This document shows, piece after piece, positions 33,201-43,500 of a DNA stretch of 64,000 nucleotides (position 1 is the first letter of the stretch; each line of letters opens with the position of its first letter). Origin of the DNA: Apus apus (Eukaryota > Chordata > Aves > Apodiformes > Apodidae); contig NC_067291.1 of NCBI RefSeq assembly GCF_020740795.1, positions 18,757,780-18,821,779 on the forward strand. Direction: 5' to 3'. Position numbers and translations under genes: made by a program. Under the pieces are notes generated by a model, which was given only the letters and a program-made list of their open reading frames with translations, was not told the DNA's origin and made no database searches.

Positions 33201-33996
33201 ATGAGTGTGGCCACCCCCTAAGCACAGGACGTCTCAGCACACATGGTGTATATGGCAGATGGGAATGGCACCTTATCCTGAACTGGGACATCAGCACAGG
33301 GCAAATGATATTCAAGAGACTCAGACCCTTCAGTAGCCTCATTGCTGGCTTTTGCTTTCCCTCTGGGGACAGTCACCCTGATGTCCTGCTCCAGCTGCAT
33401 GAACTAGGAACTGCCTCTGATGTCTTTGCTTCTAGGGAACCAAAGAGAAGGGTTTGGGGCTCAGATCTTGGCTGTCTAACCCTGAAGTGTCAGCTAAAAC
33501 ATCTCTCTGCACACTAGAGAAGTTAAAAGTCCCAGCAGACATTGGTACTGGGTTTAAAACAACATCTCCATGAGTCAGGGGTCTTCCCAGGTGCCAGAGA
33601 GATTGCAGGAGAGCTGTGAGCACAAGCTTAGCGTGCAGCTTTCCCTGTGGCTGAGCCAGGCTGCTGCTGTATGTTGAGGAATGTGGGCCCATGGAGAGGA
33701 AGAAACCCTGTTCCCAGAAAATGAAGGTCTTTAAAGCATGTCTTTGCCATAATACTGTCTGCATGTCTTTGCTCTCAGCCACTGAGGTGTTCATAAGGTC
33801 ATACAACAAACTCTAGCACATGTGCGTCCAGCTCCTGTGAACCCCTTGTTGTAGCCCCTGCTGAGCCAGGTGTGGGGCAGAGCCCACCGAGAGGCCCAGC
33901 CTCAGCAGGGGTGACCTACTTCACCCCCACCAGTATCCTCTAAGCCAAGATTCTACCTTGCAGCAGGAAAAATGGAATTATCCAGAAGAACTTCAT
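30274..33996 (-). CDS. SLC51B: SLC51B (OST-beta) with an N-terminal ricin-B-like ectodomain (5 exons)
   Basis: The exons, in transcript order, are 33957-33996, 32814-33182, 32448-32585, 31504-31594 and 30274-30487. All borders are GT/AG and the phases (1,1,1,2) fit, giving 283 residues. Residues 1-13 (MKFFWIIPFFLLQ) look like a signal peptide. Residues 14-136 form a six-cysteine ricin-B-like domain (KNTRVKLCLQA, EDCDPESDFQDWSW, GWDCWNSLL, RSVCEEK) resembling the N-terminal CysR domain of mannose receptors. Residues 167-283 match OST-beta: DKLEELLWFFRRED (human ELLEEMLWFFRVED), then NYS, one membrane helix (about 190-208), KRK and a cytosolic tail. OST-beta pairs with OST-alpha (SLC51A) as the basolateral bile-acid and steroid transporter. 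Human OST-beta has 128 residues and lacks the lectin part. Internal ATGs (Met163 or Met166) would give 118-121 residues, so a short form is also possible. The OST-beta core is secure; the fusion is inferred from splice sites and phases. Confidence 0.85.
30768..30850 (-). mobile_element. CR1 LINE 3' tail
   Basis: The plus strand reads AGAATCATTTAGGTTGGAAA then AGACCTTTAAGGTCATCAAG and TCCAACC, the reverse complement of a CR1 3' terminus. It lies in the last SLC51B intron and is very short, with only the tail kept. Confidence 0.85.
31213..31262 (-). mobile_element. CR1 LINE 3' tail
   Basis: The plus strand reads CATAGAATCATAGAATGGTT then TGGATTGGAAAGGACTTTAA and AGATCATCT, the reverse complement of a CR1 terminus. 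It is cut off abruptly at the start of the decamer repeat that follows, in the last SLC51B intron. Confidence 0.85.
31265..31390. repeat. Polypurine decamer repeat with AGGTCA-like hexamers at DR4 spacing
   Basis: A purine-rich tract (plus strand) begins with a 10-bp repeat, roughly AAGGAAGGTC. It places hexamers AGATCA, AGGTCA, AGGTCA, AAGTCA, AGGTCA and AGGTTA at 31266, 31276, 31286, 31296, 31306 and 31316. It then decays into AAGGAAGGGGC-like units. AGGTCA repeats with 4-base spacing match the DR4 element bound by LXR, TR or CAR with RXR. It lies in the last SLC51B intron beside a CR1 tail. Binding is not shown; it may be a chance microsatellite. Confidence 0.65.
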
Positions 33997-34009
33997 CTTT
34001 GTAAGTGCA

Positions 34010-37000
34010 GCTGGGATGGATCACACCTTCACTGGTGTCTCCTCAGTGTGCAGACACCTGGGAAAGGGAGAGAGATGGGAGGTGAGGGGTGACCTTGTGG
34101 TGTCCTCTGTCAGCTCCTGCTGTGTGGTACCACTGGGTTTGTCAGTGAGAGCCCTGGAAGTTGTAGGAATTACTCCTCAGGGGGACTGGAGACAGCAGGA
34201 CAGTGTGTTTCTCCTCTGGTGTCTATAGCCAATGAAAGGAGACAAAACCGCAAGTGATGCAGATTCCCCTGCTCCTGTGTTCAGAGAAGGACCCAGTGCA
34301 CCCCTGCAGCTGTGGCAGCAGTTTGTGAAGGTGGGTGTGAGCTGCCAGGACAGAGTACAGACATCCTGGGAGCTACTGAGGTGACAGCAGAGAGGGTCTG
34401 GCCTGCGGTGGAACCCCCTCCCCAGGTGACTTTATGCAGATGTGATCTCAGCTGCTGAGAGCCAACCCCTCCCCAGCTAACTTTGCTGCTCCCCTGACAC
34501 GATCCGCAGGGAATACATTCTTTGTGGACACTGATACCTGCTGCCAATCCATGGATGGCAGATTAAAGGCACAGAGATGAGGAAGTGGAGGGCTTAGCTT
34601 CAAGAGGAGGAAAAGCTGGCTTGCCATTGAGATAAAGGTATCTCCCATCCCTCAGGGAAGCAGAAAGCTCCCCTCTGACCTTTAGTCCCTCATTTGTCAG
34701 TGGCATCAATCCAGCATTTATGGCTTCTCCATCTCAGTTCTTCAGCCTCCTCTGGAGGGACCTGATCTGAGCAGAGGCTTTCCCCTCTCTGTGCTGTGAG
34801 CTGGAGATGGTCAGGCTGGCTCTCCCCAGCCCACTGCTCAGTCACTGCTCACCTGCCTCATCCGATCCATCACCCACTTGCAGGTGAGTGACACCACAAC
34901 ACACGTGTCCCTCAGACAGGCTGGCCCTACAGGCCAGCAATCATTACATGAAGATTTAAGACTTTTACAACTGTCTGATGCTCTTAACTTTTACTCACTT
35001 TGTCCTGGCACTGCCTGAAGCTGTCGTGTTCCACCATGCCAGGCGTGTCAGCAACACTGCTGCTGACTCCTCAGGGAAGCATTTGTCCTATCGGTTAGAG
35101 ACCTAATGATTGCTACTATTTTCCCCCCCTTCTCAATGTCTTCACAATTCAAAGTTCACATTTTATAGCCAACCAGGCATGCAGGCTTGCTCCCTGCTGC
35201 CAGAAAACCACCCGTTAGCAATTCTTTAAGGACAGGACTCGGAAATAAGTGGTCCACTTTGAGTCTGTATTGCAGAAAATATGGTTAAAGCTGCTCCCTG
35301 CAGTTAGGTATGCCAATTAGCTTACTGTGCAGGTAAGCTTTAGCTTATTCATGGGGATCACTCCTCAAAAAGGAGGAAATAAAGTCTTGGTGCCAATGAA
35401 ATCAAGTTCCAAGACTGCTACACCCTAGTAAGAAGTGCCACTTAAATGTGTTGAATCTTGCTGTGCGAGGTTTCTGTCTAATGATTTGCTTGAACAGGAA
35501 CAGCTGAAATTCATGTTGCTGATTTTCTCCTAAGGTGTTTCATAACTTGTGGGCCACCTCCTGGTGCCCGTGCTCAAGCTGCCATGCACAGCAGGGTGCT
35601 GGGGAGCTGCTACAGCTACTTCACTGCTTTATAAATCAGTGGTGGCCAAATCTCCCCCAGACGCGGGAGGCTGGAACTTCTCAGGTCCAACACAGCAGCA
35701 GAACAGATATTAACCTTGTGCTAACAAATAATTCAGGTAAAAGTTTTTCAGGGAAAACCCTGTTATTTTAAAGATCTTTTACATCTACATCAAACTACTT
35801 TGGAAATTTCAGGTATCCACAAAACAGTGTTCTCAAGCCAGGGTATCTACCCCAGCAGAAAGCCTGAGCAGGATCCAGAACACTGCCTGCGCCACCCGTT
35901 TCTCCAGCAAGGAAAGAGTGATTCCCACAATTGGATTGGACACGCTTTGGAGAGTTTGGATCTTCCAGCCTGGAAGAGAGAGATTTAAAGTCCTCTCCTT
36001 CAGCTTTCCCCACCCAGCTGCTCTGCCCTGCTGCCCACATTCTGGCTCTGCTCCACCAAACAAGCCCAGAGAGCATGGGTGATGCCTTCCCTGCTGTCCC
36101 CTGCCCACACGTCTCAGCATTAACTCTGGATGCTATTGGATGGGGATGAGCCCTTAGATCCAGGCTTTAGACAACTCTAAGCTGTGGACTTTGGTCTCCC
36201 AGCCCTCTGAAGACACCCAAGACCCTCCTGAGGTTGCTTCCCAGCTTGGGTGCTCCCAGGGGAGCTCAAAAGAGAGAAAGCTTGTGCATTTTAAGCTTCT
36301 ACAGGAGGAGGCAGAAAGCACAAAGAGGCCAGCACCTCCCCAAGAAACATTCTACCTGAGTTATTTTGAGTTTACATTCACATCTGAACAATTTTGTCAT
36401 TTTTGTCTTTTTGCAAATAGGATTTTCACATCAAAGGCTGCAAAGTTTATATGCTGTGTGTAGTTCAGGAACAAAATGTCACTCACCAGTGCTGTCCCAG
36501 ATCCTCTTGTTCAAAATCAAGATCTGTGGAGTTTGGTGGCATCTTATGAAATCTTATGAAAAAGTACAGAAAAATGGCAAGTGGCTGCTTTCTGCTCTGC
36601 ATATGGATGCCAGCACTTAAATGGTAAAATCCTTCCCCATGATGGAACCCTTTGGAGATATGAGACCCACCACCTGCACAAGGTGGAGCTGGGGGATCAG
36701 TGCTCTAGAGGTTGGCCATAAACTGGTGGGGGGGCCTGTCCTGGGCAGGAAGACACACGTCCCCAGCTCCACATGGACTCTTTCCAGCCAGGAAACAGCC
36801 CGTGGAGCTGTGAAACCACTGTGTGCTTTCTATGTTGGTTTTTATCAGGTCTAATACTCCAGGTTGCTTACCAAGCCAGATGTTGCCCTCACTCTGCAAA
36901 GAATTCATCTTTGGATACTCACCACATTGATACTAGTAAAGATGGAGGAAAAAAGTCTTCTGGAAAGGCTACCAAAGATGATAATGTCCCTCTGGACACT

Positions 37001-38180
37001 CTACTCACTACACAATATGGGGTAATGCACTTATAATGTCCCAGTCTTTGTAAAACAGTCTCCTCTTGTCATTCAGTCTCTCTCTCTGGTGGTTATCTTA
37101 TCTTAGCTGATTGTGTTAAAACATGCCAGTTATTCCAAATGTATTCTAGAAGTGGGATGCCCTGTCTTTGGAATCATACAGGATATACCAGACCACTGAG
37201 ATAGCAATGGGTGGGTTGGTTTATAGAGGTACATTAGGTTAGGAACCAAGCTTAGTTAAAGAACACAAATGTTTAATATTTAAAATATTAAAACAAGAAG
37301 GCAATCTGTACTATTTTTTAACCTTTGTAAAGTCAAAAGTTAAAGAGAAAATCTGAGTTATATTTAATATTTTCCTTTGATGGCTTTCCAGGCTGTTTCT
37401 ATGTTTATCCCAGCCTGCTTCTCCCCAGCCATCCAGTCTCTCCTTAAACAACTCATACAGCCTTTGCTTAACATTTCCAAGAATCCAAGCTTTCCAACTG
37501 AAATCACTGAATACAGAAGGCTACAAATTAACCCACCAGGAATGTCCGTTCGTCCCCGCTAACTCACCAGCAACACGCAGCTCCCAGCAGAAAGGAGGTT
37601 ACATTTCCTCTTCAAGCCCTGCTGCCTGAAGACGTCTCCTCTGAGCACTTTCTCCCACGAGGAGGTGGCCTCTCCTCCTACCCTGGGTATGCCCTGAGCT
37701 GTGTGTGATTCATGCTGCTCCTGAGTCATGTGTGAAGGCCAGTTCAACAGGTGAGGTTCACTCCAGCCCCTGAAAAAAACACACCTCTTTAGTGGGTCCA
37801 TTTACAGGAGGAGGTGAACGACCTTTTCCCGCAGCAGAACCGTAGGAACTTCCAGCTTATTTGCTCAAGCTCTTGGTACAATCAGCATTAAAAACAGGCC
37901 GAGCAGGGTGACACTCAGTAATAAGTTACCCTGGGGTTAAAATAAACGGTAACATTCACCCTGCCTGGCCCAGCCCTCCTTGCACAAAGGAAGCACGTCC
38001 TGATAAAGTAGATATTAGCCCCCTTTTTAAATTTTTTTTAGTGAGTGGTGGTGCTAAAGCTCCCAGAGCTTCTTAAAGGAGCGACTGACTTTGCAGGCAA
38101 AGCACAAAGCAGCCATCAGGGATGTTGCTGTGCCTGTTGCACAGGTCCTGGAGGCATTTGGCTAAGTCACTAGACTGTTA
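34010..38180. other. Gene-poor interval upstream of SLC51B, left part
   Basis: The first few hundred bases are presumably the SLC51B promoter and 5'UTR; an AGGTGA-GGGG-TGACCT inverted pair sits near 34082. It is not an IR-1 bile-acid element. The rest, to 38.2 kb, is AT-rich in places and shows no gene, RNA or recognisable repeat. Confidence 0.5.
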
Positions 38181-38289
38181 AGAGGCTTTGCAGTGTCCCA
38201 GGGGTGATGAGCTGCCTGTTGGTGCCAGCCACGATGGGAAAGGAGGAATCCTCCTCCCTGAGCTACCTGGTCCGTGGATGGAGCTGCGT

Positions 38290-38590
38290 ACCACAAAGCA
38301 AACTAGATCCCTCTCAGTGATCTGGGATGGGGAGAATGAAGCACCCCCTGCTGTAGGAGAAGACCTTCAGGTTCATGACCACCTAAAAAACCTGAAAGTG
38401 CACAGGTCTATGGGACCTGATGGGGTCCATCCACGGGTCCTGAGAGAGCTGGCAGATGCAGTTGCTGAGCCTCTGTCCGTCATATTTGAGAGGTCATGGT
38501 GGTCTGGGGAGGCTCCTGCTGACTGGAAAAAAAAAAAAGGAACACAGCCTGTTTGTAAAAAGGGGAAAAAGGAGGAACCAGGGAACTAGA
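38290..38590 (+). mobile_element. CR1 LINE internal fragment (reverse-transcriptase region)
   Basis: The frame encodes VHDHLKNLKVHRSMGPDGVH, PRVLRELADAVAEPLSVIFE and SGEAPADWKKKKGTQPVCKK, which matches the CR1 ORF2 reverse-transcriptase palm region. The fragment is short, truncated on both sides, lacks the usual CR1 3' tail and holds a 12-base A run. It is a decayed LINE piece in the only plus orientation seen here. Confidence 0.88.
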
Positions 38591-38639
38591 GAAAGGCACA
38601 AAGGAAATTCCCTCCCCACATAGCACAGTCTCTAAGTAG

Positions 38640-40250
38640 AGGGATGGAGATGCTAACCATGGTGAAGAAGGGGCTGTAACTGAAGAAGGGTGACTGCAAA
38701 GCCCCCAGAGGTCCTGTTTCATCCCAGGCTCCTATATGGCTTGATTTATGTATCTATATTTTCATTAAAAAACAAATAAACTCCCCAGCTGCTTTCTGGA
38801 GGCTGGACACGACATCACCCACCTCTCCCTCAGCTGAAGCCTCTGAAAGCAGGTGGAGAAACCTGATCAGGGGAGACAGCTTGTCAGGATGCAGGTAAGT
38901 GGCCGAGACACCTCTAGGCCTCAGCGTGGTGGACATGGAAATAAAACCAGTTTCCCACTGGTTCGAGTTGGCCCTTGTGCCCAGTAATCCTCTTCTTCTC
39001 CAGAGGACTGGGAACACACTCAGGAGCAACCTCTTCAGCAACACTGCGAGTGTTTTATTTCCTATTTCCCTTGACAACACTGGCACTCTGTAACAGGAGA
39101 TATCTTATTGCTTCTTGGAGACACTTCCAGTGTCTCTGGAGAGGCAGCACAGTGGAGACAGGACCTTGATTTGTGTCCTGTTTCCTCCTCAGATTTGTCT
39201 TCACTACTCTTAGGAAGAACTTGTCTGACCTTGGTGTTTTAATTTTGCTTATCTTTTTTGATCCCTTCTGTGTCTTTGACCCGAAATGCCTGGTTACAGA
39301 ATAACTAAACATTCTGGGTTGTTAGTTTGGATGTCGTTTTGTTGTAATTTTTTTTTTTCCCCCCCATGTACAAAAGCAGAGTTCAACTGCAGCAGGAAAG
39401 CAAGATTTGTGAGCTTTTTTGGGGTTTTATTTTGGGTGAGACAATCAGACTTTTCCTTTCAATCTGCTGGAAAATTTTACATCAAAAGAAATCTGCAGTT
39501 GAAATTAATGGACAGTGTGTCCCAGGCATTGTACTAAATAGCAGCCATAATCTGTTTGGACTCTACAGTCTTATCAGAGATGAGGAATTACTTGGGAGCA
39601 TGTGTGCTGGAGTGAACTTAATTCCGCTTCATAAACTCACTGCTAATTAAACATGAATTATTTCGTGCTTAAGCCTGGCAAAAACTCAGCACGGAGTTTC
39701 AGTGCTTCCAGAAGCCTTAACTCTGGGCAGGACGGAGACTCCATCTCCAGGGTTTCAGCCCCTGGAGGAGCAGCAGCAGGTGAAGCTCCTCAGCTGCAGA
39801 TGTGCTGTGGGAACAACATTCCACGCTTCCCGTGCCGGGAATGATGGGCAAACCTGATGTGAAAAAGGGAACAAACACACACCGTGCTGCTTAGCGTGGC
39901 ATAAAATTCCACTTTCCCCAGTGGATCCTTCCCTGGCACTATCTGTCTGACATTGTCAGCCCATTTCCAAGAGGTTTACTTGTCTTCACTGGCACGGAGG
40001 CAATTCTTCTAGATTCTCACACTCCACATTTTAGAAATTCCTGCTGCCGGGAGATGCTGTGAATTAAGATACGCAGGGGATTTGTGCATGTCATTTACGG
40101 TGAATTAAAAGATACACAAAACATCTTCCCATGGGGGAAAAGAATGTTCTTAGCAGAATGCTAGAATATTTTTATTCTTATGTTATGGGAGAAGACAGTT
40201 CTTGAAGCGCTTATTCTGACCCCACGGTTTACAAGAAAACATTCCTTCCT
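38640..40250. other. Gene-poor interval, right part
   Basis: This stretch lies between the CR1 fragment and the MTFMT promoter. Only short chance ORFs are seen. A part near 39.18-39.23 kb has CR1-like words on the minus strand (GAAGAAC, GTAGTGAAG) but is too weak to call. Confidence 0.4.
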
Positions 40251-40299
40251 CACTGTTCAAACAAAGCTGTCCAGAGACACAGAAATCAGCTTTTCGCAG

Positions 40300-40584
40300 C
40301 CGGGAGGGTCAGAGCCTGCGGTGTCAGCAGCCCCTCCTGCCCGGGTTGGTTCTGCGGGCCCGGCGCCTCGGGAGGCGGCCGGAGGGACAGGAACCCGGCC
40401 CGCAGCCCGCGGGCGGGGGGCGAGGCCGGGCCCGGGACAGAGGCGGGGCTGCGCTCCCGGCACGGCCCGGGGGGGGCCGGGGGTCCCGCTCCAAGATGGC
40501 GCCGCCGCCTCAGCGCCGCGCCCCCCGCGCCTCCCGCGCCTCCCGCGCCTCCCGCCCCGCGCGCCCCGCGCCGGAAGCGCCGCC
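40300..40584 (+). promoter_or_regulatory. MTFMT CpG-island promoter with YY1-like site
   Basis: A sharp rise in GC and CpG begins at about 40.3 kb. CAAGATGGCGCCGCC (40492-40506) is a strong YY1-type element, typical of genes for mitochondrial proteins. Its ATG starts a different frame from MTFMT, so it may be a short overlapping upstream ORF if the transcript begins before it. A 9-bp CTCCCGCGC-type tandem repeat follows at about 40530-40560. Confidence 0.65.
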
Positions 40585-43500
40585 ATGCGGGGCCGGCTGC
40601 TGCGCGCCTGGCGCCGGGCGGGCCGCGCGGGGCCGCCCTGGCGGGTCCTGTTCTTCGGCACCGACCGCTTCGCCGTCACCGCCCTGAGAGCCCTGCAGGC
40701 GGCCCGGTACGGCCGGTGGGCGGGGGGCTGAGCAGGGAGGGGGGCGGGGGGCTGAGGAAGGCCCAGGGAGCGCCCTCCCGTGAGGGGGGCCCGGGCAGCG
40801 GGGAGCCGGGATGGGGCTGGGGGGCTGGCGGGGGGTGATCTGGGCTCGGGAGGCAGGGGCTGAGCATTGGGCAGGGGTTGAGGGGGAAGAAGGGACCTGA
40901 GGGCGGGACGAAGACGGTGGTGTCAGGAGTGGAATCACAGAGCGGCCGGGGTTGGAAGGGAGCTCTGGAGATCATCTGGTCCAGGCCCCGGCTCGGGTGG
41001 GATCCCTGTGGCAGGTCTCACAGGCCACGTCCAGGTGGGCGGTGAATGACTCCAGGGGTGAAGGGGGATGGCTGGCAGGTCTGGGAGAGGGGGCAGGGGC
41101 CATGGGGCCGGGTGAGAGGGTCTGGGGTGGTGAGGGGGGTTTGTGGGCAGGGTGGGGAGGCTGGGGAGCAAGGAAGGGGTAGCGGTTGGAGGGGCTGGTG
41201 CCATGGGAGGGCACAGCGAGGGGTGGGGGGGACCCAGCTTTTGCCTCTCCCCTGCTCTGCCTGCGTGAGGCCTTGAGTGCCTTGTCCACCCCAGGGAGCC
41301 CAGCAAGGACTCGCTGGTGTCCAGGCTGGAGGTGGTGACCCTGCCCTCCCGCCTGCCCGGGGAGCTGCCCGTCAGGAGCTGTGCCCAGGAGCTCCAGCTG
41401 CCTGTTCATGAGTGGCCACACACGGGACCTGTGGGCCAGTTTGACGTGGGTGTGGTGGCATCGTTTGGACGTCTCCTGAGTGAGGAGCTTATTCTGCAGT
41501 TCCCATAGTGAGTGAGTTGACAGGACATCTATTGGTACTTTGTTAGCAAAGCCGGACTGTTTTTTGAGTCAGCCCCTGTGACTTGTAGCAGATGAGGTCA
41601 GCTGGATTCATCTGCTTAGCCTGAGCCCTACTTCTGTTGTTGTGAGGATCACTCTTGGTCTTTAACATGTTGATATAGATAGATATGTGCAAATATTCAG
41701 CACAGGGTGTTTGCCTTTATTCCTCTCATCTCCCTTTCTGTGTTCACTGGGAAACAGAAAGTTATGTATTGTGAGTTTTCCTTTAAATATACATTTAAAC
41801 CAGTAATGCTTCAGATAGTCTGAGGAGCCAATTCTTAAAGAGTTAACAAATAATTTATTTCAGTGTAATAAATGTTGTACAACCATTTACATATGCCTTG
41901 GGTACTGCTCCTATTCTAACTTTTAAATATTTCAATTCAGTGGGGTGCTGAACATCCATCCCAGCTGTCTGCCACGGTGGAGAGGTCCTGCACCAATCAT
42001 CTACACAGTGCTTCATGGGGATACAGTGACTGGGGTGACAATTATGGAAATAAGACCAAAAAGGTAGGTTAGATGTGCTTCCCAGAGCAACTCGCTGCTG
42101 CTTTTACCTCTCAGGTTTTCAAATCATGATCACGCAAGTCCTCACTCGAGTAATTCTAGGTAATCACTATTTTTTTAACGTGTTTTGGTGTTTAATATTG
42201 AAATTTGAAACTTAGAACTTTCTACTGACCGTATGAGACTTCCCACAAACAGTATTTTGCTGATTTGTACTCTAGACTCTCTTAGCATTATTACAGGGAG
42301 CAGGCAGAGAGCAAACACACAGCCAGATGGGTGGACAGGTCTGGTTTTCAGACTTCAGTCTCACCTGTAACCTCAAAGTGAAACAGAACAAGCAATTGCC
42401 TGCTTAGGGATGAGAGAGAGAGTGTATGTTTTAGTTTCAGCACAAACTGTGGCTTAAGAAGTTTGTGTAAACACATTGTCATGGTTGTCTTTTATTTTGT
42501 AGATGCTTGTCTGATAATAGATCTCAGGAAAGGGCAAAACAATTTTTTTTCCTGAATACTTTGGGTTCATTTTTTCTGAAATCTTGTGCTTCTGAGCTGC
42601 AAATTGTGCATTTGTAACATTCTCAGCTTGCGAAGATGAATCTTGCTTCCCAAGATGCAGCTGATGTTCTTTTCCCTGTCTTGTCTTGTGGGCCAAACAC
42701 TGTTTGATCACGAGGAAAAATAACATTTTAGAGGGAAAAAAAAAAAAGATAATTGGTAACTGAGTCAGTGTATTGAATGCAGACTTTGAAACTGCTAATT
42801 GAGTTAAGGGTTCTCCAGTGAGCTGGTGTGTTTTGTGCCTCACAGGTTTGATGTAGGTCCAATCATTAAGCAAGAAGAGTTTGCAGTCCCTCCCCGCTGC
42901 ACTGCAAAGGAGCTGGAGGTGATGTTATCAAAGATGGGTGCAGACATGGTAAGAGGATGCAAGCCAGTGCCTCTTCAGATCAGTACCTTGCTTTTAGCAC
43001 CCGTGGAACTCTTCTTAATGTTGTTCTGAGTTGACTGCAACTGTTGAGAGGGGAGTGAGCTGAAGCTTAGTGTTTGTGAGCACTTTGTCTTGCTGAGAGG
43101 GGAGCTGAGCAGCGTGTGATGAGCTGGCAGTGCTGCTCTGTGTGCTGCTGTTCTGCTTCTGTTCACTGAAGAACTCCAGTGCTTTGGATGGAATGGTGCA
43201 GGTTTTTCTTTCATTGAAGTGAATATCTGCTTTTGGTCTTATTAAGCAGCTTTAATTCTGTCATAGGATTAATAACAGTAAAGAGATCATCTATAAAATA
43301 ACGCTTTTTTAGAATTGTGGTTCAGGGGGAAGGATACCTTGGGTGTGTGTATGATACAGGTCTTCAGAATATACTGACACAATTTTCTAAAAGCTCACAA
43401 GAAAGTTTCACTGATTTAAAAATTAAGCGCTGTAGTTGTATGTCTTGGATTTACTGTTAATAATTATACTCTACTTACCTTTGCTTATGCTCTGTACAAA

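Noticed and set aside
34080-34096. AGGTGA-GGGG-TGACCT near the SLC51B 5' end, considered as an FXR (IR-1) bile-acid element
   Set aside because: The half-sites are separated by four bases, not one, and one half-site is imperfect. It is not an IR-1.
40180-40584. Upstream in-frame extension of MTFMT
   Set aside because: The extension is low-complexity and GC-driven. The ATG at 40585 gives a proper mitochondrial targeting peptide aligned with the human start region.
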